Assembly (NCBI GenBank): GCA_025455595.1
Contig: JALOMD010000327.1
Location: forward strand, 1-7,117
From: Cytophagales bacterium
GTDB lineage: Bacteria > Bacteroidota > Bacteroidia > Cytophagales > 172606-1
Length of the DNA: 7,117 bases
Reading direction: 5' to 3'
This document shows, piece by piece, positions 1 through 5,803 of this stretch. A program made the position numbers and the translations under genes. How positions within the stretch are numbered: the stretch's first letter is position 1; the number at the start of each line of letters is the position of its first letter. A model generated the notes under the pieces. That model saw only the letters and a program-made list of their open reading frames with translations. It did no database searches and was not told the origin of the DNA.

Positions 1-957
1 CAAATCCTCCATGAAATGCTCGCCCGACGGCTGGATGTTGGCCAGCAGCGGAATCTCGTGCGAGAGTGCGTCGAAATCGTCAAGTTTCAAGTCCACGCCA
101 ATGCGACCGGCAATGGCCAGCAAGTGAATTACGAAATTCGTGGAGCCGCCGATGGCTGCGTTCACGATGATGGCGTTTTCAAACGCCTGCCGCGTCAGGA
201 TTTTCGAGAGGTACATTTCCTCGCGCACCATCTCCACAATGCGCCGCCCCGACAAGTGCGACAGCACCTTGCGCCGCGAATCGGCTGCGGGAATGGCCGC
301 GTTGTTGGGCAACGAAAGCCCGAGAGCCTCCACCATCGAGGCCATCGTGGAGGCCGTGCCCATTACGGCGCAGTGGCCTTGCGTGCGGGCCATGCACGCT
401 TCGGCTTCCACAAACTCTTCCTGTGTGAGTTCGCCGAGCTTGTACTGTTCGGCCATGCGCCACACATCCGACGTGCCGATGACCCCGCCCCGCCAGCGGC
501 CTTTCATCATCGGCCCGCCCGAAATCACCAGCGTGGGCAAATCCACGCTGGCCGCTCCCATGATCAGCGACGGTGTGGTTTTGTCGCAGCCGCAGAGCAG
601 CACCACGCCGTCAATCGGGTTGGCCCGGATGGACTCCTCCACGTCCATGCTCGCCAAGTTGCGGTACAGCATGGCCGTCGGCTTGATCAGTGTCTCGCCC
701 AGCGACATCACCGGAAACTCGACCGGAAAGCCGCCCGCCTCCCAAACGCCTTTTTTCACCGCCGCCGCCAGGTCGCGGAAGTGCGCGTTGCACGGGGTCA
801 GCTCCGACCAAGTGTTGCAGATGCCGATGACCGGCTTGCCCACAAACTCGTCGTGCGGAATGCCTTGGTTTTTCATCCAGGCCCGGTAAATGAAGCCGTC
901 TTTGCCGGTTTTGCCGAACCATTGTTGCGAACGTAGCTTTGGGGTTTTCTCTTGCAT
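1..957 (-). CDS. IlvD/Edd-family sugar-acid dehydratase (L-arabinonate/D-xylonate type), 5' part
   Basis: Translating the complement from the ATG at 957 gives 319 open codons that run off position 1, slightly over half of a protein usually near 575-590 residues. The family removes water from sugar acids (or dihydroxy acids) to give 2-keto acids in the cytoplasm, using a [2Fe-2S] cluster and Mg. Seen: cluster-type cysteines C56 (in NTWSELTPCNAH), C124 (in GCDKTTPS) and C196 (in TQGHCAVMGTAS), and metal-site residues E88, D125 and K126 (the lysine that is carbamylated in relatives). The wording GCDKTTPSLIMGAAS, VWEAGGFPVE and SRRKVL matches arabinonate/xylonate dehydratases as I remember them, not canonical IlvD, which has NCDKITPG and CGSCSGMFTANS. 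The start is chosen because MQEKTPKLRSQQWFG aligns with family N-termini; no Shine-Dalgarno is seen. It is divergent from sucA. The exact substrate cannot be read from sequence, and a dihydroxy-acid dehydratase label would be the usual automatic alternative. Confidence 0.9.
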   Translation of the reverse strand, partial: MQEKTPKLRSQQWFGKTGKDGFIYRAWMKNQGIPHDEFVGKPVIGICNTWSELTPCNAHFRDLAAAVKKGVWEAGGFPVEFPVMSLGETLIKPTAMLYRNLASMDVEESIRANPIDGVVLLCGCDKTTPSLIMGAASVDLPTLVISGGPMMKGRWRGGVIGTSDVWRMAEQYKLGELTQEEFVEAEACMARTQGHCAVMGTASTMASMVEALGLSLPNNAAIPAADSRRKVLSHLSGRRIVEMVREEMYLSKILTRQAFENAIIVNAAIGGSTNFVIHLLAIAGRIGVDLKLDDFDALSHEIPLLANIQPSGEHFMEDL

Positions 958-968
958 GGCGGTGGTGT

Positions 969-992
969 CGTTTATCGTTTAACGTTTATCGT
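969..992. repeat. 7-base tandem repeat (CGTTTAT type)
   Basis: Three 7-base units of the form CGTTTAT or CGTTTAA plus a partial fourth (CGT). The 10-mer CGTTTATCGT recurs exactly 14 bases apart (969-978, 983-992). It sits 12 bases upstream of the dehydratase start. The same arrangement, with C for T at one unit position, follows sucA at 4449-4472, and in both places a 29-base palindrome lies downstream. It resembles the heptanucleotide short tandem repeats described in cyanobacteria; that comparison is from memory. Confidence 0.75.
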
Positions 993-1000
993 GTTCCGTT

Positions 1001-1042
1001 CCCGCCGATTGCGGGATTTTCCTGCCCGTTCGGCGGACGGGC
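1001..1042. repeat. Pair of small GC-rich hairpins
   Basis: CCCGC (1001-1005) pairs with GCGGG (1011-1015) around a 5-base loop. GCCCGT (1024-1029) pairs with ACGGGC (1037-1042) around a 7-base loop. The second hairpin overlaps the first two bases of the 29-base palindrome starting at 1041. No T-run of terminator type follows. They lie upstream of the dehydratase and could sit in its leader RNA when copied from the minus strand; a role is not shown. Confidence 0.5.
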
Positions 1043-1069
1043 GTTTTGGGCAAAAAATGCCTAAAACGG
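1041..1069 (+). repeat. 29-base palindromic repeat, copy 1
   Basis: The copy starts GCGTTTTGGGCA and ends TGCCTAAAACGg. Bases 1042-1052 pair with 1058-1068 around a 5-A loop (11 positions, one of them G·T). It is the same length as the copies at 1142, 1329 and 5719. Strand is given by the GGG-bearing arm reading 5'->3'. All copies lie outside genes. Confidence 0.85.
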
Positions 1070-1141
1070 CTTTTGTTGAAACATTTCCCTATTTCAAGGG
1101 TATTATTTGTTGGAGATTGCTTGGGATTTTGTTTTCGAGCG

Positions 1142-1170
1142 GCGTTTTGGGCAAAATTTGGTTAAAACGC
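1142..1170 (+). repeat. 29-base palindromic repeat, copy 2
   Basis: Left arm GCGTTTTGGGCAAAA, right end TTAAAACGC. Pairing position i with 30-i gives 11 Watson-Crick pairs, two G·T pairs (positions 8/22 and 9/21) and one true mismatch (10/20, G-G). It ends four bases before the long inverted repeat at 1175 and forms the left border of the composite structure. Confidence 0.85.
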
Positions 1171-1174
1171 TATG

Positions 1175-1325
1175 TCCGTAGCACATGCTTCAGCCTGTGC
1201 GAAACGTAAGTTCGGCGAAGCCAAATGCGAAGCATTTTTCTGCCTCAGCGCAAATGCGTAATACTATCCTCCCGACGGTAAAAACCCGCCTTCGGCGGCG
1301 CACAGGCTGAAGCATGTGCTAAGGA
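1175..1325. repeat. 151-base element with 27-base terminal inverted repeats
   Basis: The left arm 1175-1201 (core AGCACATGCTTCAGCC) is the reverse complement of the right arm 1299-1325 (core GGCTGAAGCATGTGCT) at 26 of 27 positions; the only mismatch is 1178/1322, and 1179-1201 against 1299-1321 is perfect over 23 bases. The 97-base interior contains smaller hairpins: GGC-GAA-GCC (1214-1222), AAATGC-GAA-GCATTT (1223-1237) and CCGCC-TTC-GGCGG (1286-1298). The first two each contain GCGAAGC, known as an unusually stable DNA mini-hairpin. There is no coding capacity. The form fits a non-autonomous, REP/BIME-like or MITE-like element. No transposase is in the window, so the mobilising enzyme is unknown. 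Confidence 0.85.
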
Positions 1326-1328
1326 ACT

Positions 1329-1357
1329 GCGTTTTGGGCGTTTTTTGCTTAAAACGC
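1329..1357 (+). repeat. 29-base palindromic repeat, copy 3
   Basis: Starts GCGTTTTGGGCG and ends TTGCTTAAAACGC. Arms pair over positions 1-12 with 18-29, nine Watson-Crick and three G·T (8/22, 9/21, 12/18), and no true mismatch. It begins three bases after the 151-base element and mirrors copy 2 on the other side. Confidence 0.85.
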
Positions 1358-1468
1358 TTGCAAGCCAAAGATTGCCAAGCGGACAAAGATAATTTTTCGC
1401 ACGCATATTCTCCCGGTAGCAAAACCTTAAAATGCTGTTATTTTTTCTCCATTAAATTCTAAATTGCG

Positions 1469-1498
1469 GCGTTTGGGCAAAATGGAAGCAAAAATCGC
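1469..1498 (+). repeat. Decayed copy of the 29-base palindrome
   Basis: The left arm reads GCGTTTGGGCAAAA, one T short of the other copies. The right arm has drifted and only the terminal CGC and an A-run remain recognisable. It is probably an old copy, placed about 200 bases before sucA. Confidence 0.5.
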
Positions 1499-1520
1499 CA
1501 GAATCTTGACACTGAAAAAT

Positions 1521-1540
1521 TTGCTTAATCGTTTAGGCAA
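1521..1540. promoter_or_regulatory. 20-base palindrome upstream of sucA, possible operator
   Basis: TTGCTTAATC (1521-1530) faces GTTTAGGCAA (1531-1540). Eight of ten positions pair, with one G·T and one T-T. The halves look like the inner arms of the 29-base repeat joined in reverse order (right arm first, left arm second). It lies 23 bases before a TATATTTG box, where a regulator or core-promoter upstream element could bind. It may equally be a repeat remnant. Confidence 0.35.
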
Positions 1541-1563
1541 TTATAATACCCTTGATAGTTGGC

Positions 1564-1571
1564 TATATTTG
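1564..1571 (+). promoter_or_regulatory. Possible sucA promoter -7 box (TATATTTG)
   Basis: TATATTTG fits the Bacteroidota -7 consensus TAnnTTTG. It lies about 123 bases before the sucA ATG on the right strand. No convincing -33 TTTG/TTG is seen at the usual 17-23 base spacing: the nearest TTTG, at 1520-1523, is too far away. The call therefore rests on the -7 box alone. Confidence 0.3.
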
Positions 1572-1694
1572 TATGAACAACCTGAATTTCAGGCAAAAAG
1601 ATGTAGAAAACAAACTTAAAGCAGCCGTTTGACGAACCATAGCCGTCGTCAGCCCATAAAAACTTGATTTACACAACATATTTTTTCATTCATC

Positions 1695-4445
1695 ATGGAC
1701 AAGTATTCTTACATCGCCAACGCGCACGGAGCCGTGATTGACGACCTGTACCGCTCCTACCGGGAAAACCCGGAGTCGGTGGACATCAGTTGGCAGAAAT
1801 TCTTCGAGGGTTTTGAGTTTTCGCGCCAGTACGGCGAAGGCGGCTACACCAATGGCAACGGCACGGCTGCGGCCGAAAAGTCCGCCGCAACGGGCGTAAA
1901 CGTAGAAAAAGAAATTGCGGTACGCAACCTGATTCACGGCTACCGGATGCGCGGCCACCTCAAATCGGACACCAACCCGGTGCGCCAACGCCGCGACCGC
2001 AAGCCGATGCTTGACTTGAAAGACTTCGGCCTGTCGGATGCCGACTTGGACACCACTTTCGAGGCCGCCAAAGACGTGCTGGGCCAGCCCGCCACGCTGC
2101 GCCGTCTGGTGGAGTCGCTCAAGAAAATCTACGAAGGCACCATCGGCTTCGAGTACATGTACATCCGTGAGCCGGAAGTGCTGGAGTATTTCAAACGCAA
2201 GGTTGAGAAAGAAGCGTTGGAATTTTCGCTCACGCCCGACGAGAAGAAACGAATCCTGTTCAAGCTCAACGAGGCGGTGGTGTTCGAGAACTTCCTGCAC
2301 ACCAAGTACATCGGCCAGAAGCGGTTTTCGCTGGAAGGCGGCGAAACCACCATTCCGGCTCTGGATGCCATCATTAGCCAAGCCGCCGAAGAAGGCGTGG
2401 TCGAGGTAATCATCGGCATGGCCCACCGGGGGCGGCTCAACGTGCTGGCCAACATCATGGGTAAGACGTACGAGAACATCTTCAACGAGTTTGAGGGAAC
2501 CTACGTGCTGGACATGACCATGGGCGACGGCGACGTGAAGTACCACATGGGCTACGCCAGCCAAGTGGAAACGCCCGGCGGCAAAAAAGTGCAACTCAAC
2601 CTGGCCCCGAACCCGTCGCACTTGGAGGCCGTAAACCCGGTGGTGGAAGGCTACGCCCGCGCTAAGGCCGACGTGCTTTACCACAGCGACTACGACAAGG
2701 TGCTGCCGATTCTCATCCACGGCGACGCGGCGGTGGCCGGCCAAGGCATTGTCTATGAAGTGACCCAAATGGCGAACTTGGGCGGCTACTACACCGGCGG
2801 CACCATCCACTTCGTAATCAACAACCAAGTCGGCTTCACCACCGACTTTGAGGATGCCCGGTCGAGCATCTACTGCACCGACGTTGCCAAAATCATCGAC
2901 GCGCCGGTGCTGCACGTGAACGGCGACGACCCGGAGGCCGTGGTGTTCTGCGCCAAGCTGGCCGCCGACTTCCGGCAGCGTTTCAACCGCGACATTTTCA
3001 TTGACATGGTGTGCTACCGCCGCCACGGCCACAACGAGTCGGACGAGCCGAAATTCACGCAGCCCACGCTGTACAACGTGATTTCCAAGCATCCCAACCC
3101 GCGTGAGATTTACAACAAGAAGCTGATTGCACGCGGCGACGTGGACGCGCAACTGGCCGAGAAGATGGACGAAGAATTCCGCAGCCAACTGCAAGACCGC
3201 CTCAACATGGTGAAGCAGAAGCCGTTGCCGTACTACTACCAGAAAAACGAGGAAGCATGGAACGCCCTGCGCCGCTCGACCCAAGAAGACTTCGACCAGT
3301 CGCCCGAAACCGGCGTGAGCCAAGACGTGATTGACAAAGTGGGGCAGAAACTGGTGGAAGTGCCCGCAGGTTTCCGGCCGTTGAAGCAGATAGAAAAACT
3401 GCTCAAAGACCGCCGCGAGATGTTTTTCGAGAAAAAGCAACTCAACTGGGCCTCTGCCGAACTGTTGGCTTACGGTTCCATCCTGCTCGAAGACAAAGTG
3501 GTGCGCCTCAGCGGTCAAGACGTGCAACGCGGCACGTTCAGCCACCGGCACGCCGTGCTGCACGATGCCGAAACCAACGAAGCCTACAACAGCCTCGACT
3601 TCACGGCCGAAGGCAAGGACAAGTTCATGATTTACAACTCGTTGCTCAGCGAATACGGCGTGCTGGGCTTCGAGTTCGGCTACGCCATGGCAAACCCCAA
3701 CGCCTTGGTGCTTTGGGAGGCGCAGTTCGGCGACTTCGGCAATGGTGCGCAGGTGATGATTGACCAGTTCATCGCCCCGTCCGAAACCAAATGGCAGCGC
3801 ATGAACGGCTTGGTGATGTTACTGCCGCACGGCTACGAAGGCCAAGGCCCCGAACACTCCAACGCCCGCCCGGAGCGGTTCCTGCAACTGGCCGCCGAAA
3901 ACAACATCGTGGTTGCCAACGTGACCAAGCCGGCCAACTTCTTCCACCTGTTGCGCCGCCAGTTGGTGTGGCCGTTCCGCAAACCGCTCATCGTGATGTC
4001 GCCCAAGTCCATGCTGCGCCACCCGCTGGCCATGTCGCCGCTGGAAGACTTCACCAAAGGCGGCTTCCGCGAAGTGGTTGCCGACACGCTGGATGCCAAG
4101 AAGGTGAAAAAAGTGCTGCTTTGCTCCGGCAAACTGTACTACGAACTTTTGGAAGCCCGCCAAGAACAGAAGCGCGACGACATTGCCGTCATCGCCATCG
4201 AACAACTGCATCCGTTCCCGACCAAGCAAGTTCACGGCCTACTGACGCAGTATGACAAAAAAGCCAAAATCTACTGGGTGCAGGAAGAGCCGGAAAACAT
4301 GGGCTATTGGTCGTACATCATGCGGGCGTACCGCTACGTGAACATGGAGGTGATTGCCCGCAAGGCCAGTGCCTCGCCCGCCACCGGATACGCCAAAGTA
4401 CACGCCAAAGAACAAGCCGACATTCTGCAGAGGGCAATGGCGTAA
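1695..4445 (+). CDS. sucA: 2-oxoglutarate dehydrogenase E1 component (ThDP-dependent)
   Basis: A complete 916-residue protein, close to the family's usual 900-950. E1o decarboxylates 2-oxoglutarate on thiamine diphosphate and reductively succinylates the lipoyl group of E2 in the TCA cycle; it is cytoplasmic and homodimeric. Seen in order: the short E1o N-terminal segment (about 1-42, DDLYRSYRENPESVDISWQKFFEGF); a variable Gly/Ala-rich linker (about 46-66); the ThDP/dehydrogenase domain with GMAHRGR (H244) and KYHMG (H284), matching the E. coli catalytic histidines, NPSHLE (H309), and the ThDP/Mg motif HGD (342-344) to NN (376-377); YRRHGHNESDEP (441-452); the transketolase-like pyrimidine domain with LPHGYEGQGPEHSNARPERF (710-729); and the C-terminal part with QEEPENMG (863-870). 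All key motifs are present. The start fits the family N-terminus; no Shine-Dalgarno is seen. The partner sucB starts 1.36 kb downstream instead of directly after, so co-transcription would need read-through of repeats. Confidence 0.98.
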   Translation: MDKYSYIANAHGAVIDDLYRSYRENPESVDISWQKFFEGFEFSRQYGEGGYTNGNGTAAAEKSAATGVNVEKEIAVRNLIHGYRMRGHLKSDTNPVRQRRDRKPMLDLKDFGLSDADLDTTFEAAKDVLGQPATLRRLVESLKKIYEGTIGFEYMYIREPEVLEYFKRKVEKEALEFSLTPDEKKRILFKLNEAVVFENFLHTKYIGQKRFSLEGGETTIPALDAIISQAAEEGVVEVIIGMAHRGRLNVLANIMGKTYENIFNEFEGTYVLDMTMGDGDVKYHMGYASQVETPGGKKVQLNLAPNPSHLEAVNPVVEGYARAKADVLYHSDYDKVLPILIHGDAAVAGQGIVYEVTQMANLGGYYTGGTIHFVINNQVGFTTDFEDARSSIYCTDVAKIIDAPVLHVNGDDPEAVVFCAKLAADFRQRFNRDIFIDMVCYRRHGHNESDEPKFTQPTLYNVISKHPNPREIYNKKLIARGDVDAQLAEKMDEEFRSQLQDRLNMVKQKPLPYYYQKNEEAWNALRRSTQEDFDQSPETGVSQDVIDKVGQKLVEVPAGFRPLKQIEKLLKDRREMFFEKKQLNWASAELLAYGSILLEDKVVRLSGQDVQRGTFSHRHAVLHDAETNEAYNSLDFTAEGKDKFMIYNSLLSEYGVLGFEFGYAMANPNALVLWEAQFGDFGNGAQVMIDQFIAPSETKWQRMNGLVMLLPHGYEGQGPEHSNARPERFLQLAAENNIVVANVTKPANFFHLLRRQLVWPFRKPLIVMSPKSMLRHPLAMSPLEDFTKGGFREVVADTLDAKKVKKVLLCSGKLYYELLEARQEQKRDDIAVIAIEQLHPFPTKQVHGLLTQYDKKAKIYWVQEEPENMGYWSYIMRAYRYVNMEVIARKASASPATGYAKVHAKEQADILQRAMA

Positions 4446-4448
4446 AAA

Positions 4449-4480
4449 CGTTCATCGTTTTGCGTTCATCGTTAATACGT
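4449..4480. repeat. 7-base tandem repeat (CGTTCAT type) after sucA
   Basis: It begins three bases after the sucA stop. CGTTCATCGT occurs at 4449-4458 and again at 4463-4472, a 14-base shift identical to that of the array at 969-992. A weaker unit (CGTTAAT) follows. A half copy of the 29-base palindrome comes next, as at the left locus. Confidence 0.7.
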
Positions 4481-4485
4481 ATAGT

Positions 4486-4504
4486 GCGTTTTGGGCAAAA
4501 ATTA
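4486..4504 (+). repeat. Half copy of the 29-base palindrome
   Basis: GCGTTTTGGGCAAAA and a few further bases match the left arm of copies 1 and 2. The right arm is missing: one base later the 145-base inverted-repeat element begins (4506). This looks like a copy truncated by arrival of that element or by a deletion. Confidence 0.65.
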
Positions 4505-4505
4505 T

Positions 4506-4650
4506 CAGAATCAGGATTTACAGGATTAGCAGAAAAAACAGGATACGAAACATACGTCTGTTCGCGGACAAGAACCGGGACATAGAGGCTCAGCTTGGCA
4601 ATGAGCGGGCAATTCTGTTTTTTCTGCTAATCCTGTAAATCCTGATTCAG
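4506..4650. repeat. 145-base element with 34-base perfect inverted repeats
   Basis: 4508-4541 is the exact reverse complement of 4615-4648, all 34 positions. Pairing continues outward after one mismatch (4506 with 4650) and inward through G·T and two A-T pairs (to 4544/4612). The arm is itself built from a repeating CAGGATT theme (CAGGATTTACAGGATTAGCA). The roughly 70-base interior has no gene. A similar AATCCTGTAAATCCTGATTC repeat is, from memory, widespread in Bacteroidota and some other phyla. As RNA it would fold into a very long hairpin just behind sucA, ending in an arm with a six-T run (4618-4623), so it could lower read-through to the genes after it. Confidence 0.85.
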
Positions 4651-4681
4651 ACAACAAACCACGCCGCATTCACAAGAAAAC

Positions 4682-5265
4682 ATGGAAACGACAGCGAAAA
4701 AAGCAACCCCCAAGCAAACGCGGCGGTTTAGCAAAAGCGAAACACTGACGGCCGTTCAGGCAAAGACGGGGCGGCGCAGCCTGCGAATGAGTTTGAAAGA
4801 CTTTCTTCGGCTCGATCCTGAAATTCCGGGCGTGAAACTGGAATGGAACGACGGCAAAATCGAACTGGAATACACCATGAAACCCGAAGAAAGAAAAATC
4901 ATCGCAAAGGCGACATGCTGCTGCCGGAGGCAGATGTAAACTTGCTTTCTGTAGAAACCTACCGTCGTCCTGACGCAGCGTATTTGACCAAACAGCAAAT
5001 AGACGACCCGGAAAATGCTCCGGCGGCACCGAGTTTTTTAATTGAAGTAATTTCGCCGTCGAATAGTGCCGGTGAAGTGGAACGGAAGATTGACGAGTAT
5101 TTCAGGGCCGGTGTGGAAGTGGTGTGGGTAGTTTATCCGAACACCAAACGACTGTACATTTACACAAGTCCCAAACACGTGCAAATCTGCTCAGACGAGG
5201 ACATTTGTTCGGCGGCTCCGGCAGTGCCTGAATTGCAGTTGACTGTAAACGAGATTTTCGCGTGA
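4682..5265 (+). pseudogene. Uma2-family (DUF820) PD-(D/E)XK nuclease-like gene, broken by internal deletion/frameshift
   Basis: Two frames together give one Uma2-type protein. The first (ATG at 4682, stop at 4937-4939, 85 codons) carries a basic leader and the typical N-terminus MSLKDFLRLDPE then KLEWNDGKIELEYTMKPEERKIIA. The second frame is recognisable from KGDMLLPEADVN (about 4906) to the stop at 5263-5265. It contains YRRPDAAYLT (family catalytic Asp region), FLIEVISPSN (catalytic Glu strand), EYFRAGVEVVWVVYP, and the Bacteroidota-like tail YTSPK..ICSDEDICSAAPAVPELQL..EIFA. In intact relatives, as I remember them, a helix and linker of about 12-20 residues lies between KIIA and GDMLLPEADV; here they are nearly joined and the frame changes near 4898-4909. 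This fits an out-of-frame deletion, not a single-base error. Uma2 proteins are common, poorly characterised and often multicopy. Base composition (27 of 60 G+C in 5041-5100) is lower than in sucA. Confidence 0.8.
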
Positions 5266-5305
5266 ACACAGGCAAAAGACACGTTACAACTTCTGTTAAA
5301 AACGC

Positions 5306-5677
5306 ATGAATCCTGATATTGAAGCAGCATGGATTGAGCTTGAAAATGATATTTCAGAAGCCGCTATTTCCGGGCGAGTAGAAAATTGGTTGAATTTGTA
5401 CAAGGAATTGATAACCGCTGCCAAACAGCATGATTATCTCCAAAACTATTTTCCACTAACCAGTCATTATCGCCTGCGGTTTAGCATGGATAAGCATTTG
5501 CATGAAAGCTGGCCTTTTTTCTATTCTGTAGAACCTTTGCTTGATGAAAAGAAATACAAATACAAAGTGCATATTTCAATAGAAGACACAGAAGCCAGGT
5601 ACTTCTCTGACGCTTATTCAGCTTTAGAATTTCTTACTGACCTGATGAGAAATATTAAGCCCACCAAATGGAAATAG
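5306..5677 (+). CDS. Hypothetical protein, 123 residues, AT-rich
   Basis: I do not recognise this gene. It encodes 123 residues from ATG 5306 to TAG 5675-5677, beginning 40 bases after the Uma2-like frame. The N-terminal half looks helical (IEAAWIELENDISEAA, WLNLYKELITAAKQ). A middle part rich in aromatic and basic residues follows (SHYRLRFSMDKHLHESWPFFYS). A strand-then-helix end closes it (YKVHISIEDTEARYFSDAYSALEFLTDLMRNI). There is no signal peptide, membrane segment or cysteine. G+C is 22/60 in 5341-5400 and 24/60 in 5581-5640, well below sucA and sucB, which suggests separate or foreign origin. The start has an A-rich leader and no Shine-Dalgarno. It could be a small accessory or immunity-like cytoplasmic protein, but nothing shows that. 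That it is a real gene is likely, from its length and protein-like sequence with no strong competing frame. Confidence 0.65.
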   Translation: MNPDIEAAWIELENDISEAAISGRVENWLNLYKELITAAKQHDYLQNYFPLTSHYRLRFSMDKHLHESWPFFYSVEPLLDEKKYKYKVHISIEDTEARYFSDAYSALEFLTDLMRNIKPTKWK

Positions 5678-5718
5678 TAGAAACAGACTTGGAGAGATTG
5701 CAAATTTCATTGCATTTA

Positions 5719-5747
5719 GCGTTTTAAGCAAATTTTGCCTAAAACGC
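5719..5747 (-). repeat. 29-base palindromic repeat, copy 4
   Basis: Starts GCGTTTTAAGCAAA and ends TTTTGCCTAAAACGC. Thirteen of fourteen positions pair around one central base; the single mismatch (5727/5739) becomes G·T when read on the minus strand, so this copy is assigned the opposite orientation. It lies between the hypothetical gene and sucB and, with the half copy at 4486, brackets the cassette. Confidence 0.85.
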
Positions 5748-5758
5748 CGAGACTGTCA

Positions 5759-5800
5759 AATATTCAATTCATCATTCCGAATTCATAATTCATCATTGAC
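5759..5800. repeat. 7-base-periodic AT-rich repeat before sucB
   Basis: Six consecutive 7-base blocks. AATTCAT stands at 5766, 5780 and 5787, CATTCCG at 5773, CATTGAC at 5794, and AATATTC leads at 5759. The 11-mer AATTCATCATT recurs at 5766-5776 and 5787-5797, 21 bases (three units) apart. The array ends three bases before the sucB ATG and so occupies its leader. It is a third place with 7-base periodicity in this window. Confidence 0.65.
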
Positions 5801-5803
5801 TTT

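Larger units (their letters stand above)
958..1694. other. Repeat-rich divergent intergenic region
   Basis: These 737 bases lie between the divergent starts of the dehydratase and sucA. No believable gene is seen. From left to right the region holds a 7-base tandem repeat (969-992), two small GC hairpins (1001-1015, 1024-1042), a 29-base palindrome (1041-1069), a symmetrical composite of two more such palindromes around a long inverted repeat (1142-1357), a decayed palindrome copy (1469-1498), a 20-base palindrome (1521-1540) and an AT-rich leader before sucA. Promoters for both genes must lie here. The stretch from about 1359 to 1468 shows nothing clear beyond AT-rich sequence. Confidence 0.8.

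Noticed and set aside
16..936. Open frames on the plus strand opposite the dehydratase
   Set aside because: The minus strand encodes a clear IlvD/Edd protein with all cluster cysteines; the plus-strand products are Arg/His/Pro-rich shadows.
952..1209. An 85-codon frame in the intergenic region
   Set aside because: It runs through the heptamer array, hairpins, two palindromes and the inverted-repeat arm, so it is made of repeats and not protein sequence.
1041..1357. CRISPR-like array
   Set aside because: The 29-base repeats are too few and irregularly spaced (72 and 158 bases of intervening sequence). They are full palindromes, and the spacer between two of them is itself an inverted repeat. 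No cas genes are present.
1686..3563. A 625-codon open frame on the minus strand opposite sucA
   Set aside because: The translation is low in family-like motifs and rich in His, Val and Arg. It is the expected shadow of a GC-biased gene whose sense strand is an unambiguous SucA.
4682..5265. Uma2 gene intact but with a single-base sequencing error
   Set aside because: Besides the frame change, the expected helix and linker between KIIA and GDMLLP are missing, which one base cannot explain. Family length is from memory, so this is not fully excluded.
5719..5747. Rho-independent terminator after the hypothetical gene
   Set aside because: The stem is AT-rich at its centre and no T-run follows. 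It matches the dispersed 29-mer family, so it is listed as a repeat; termination is possible but not shown.
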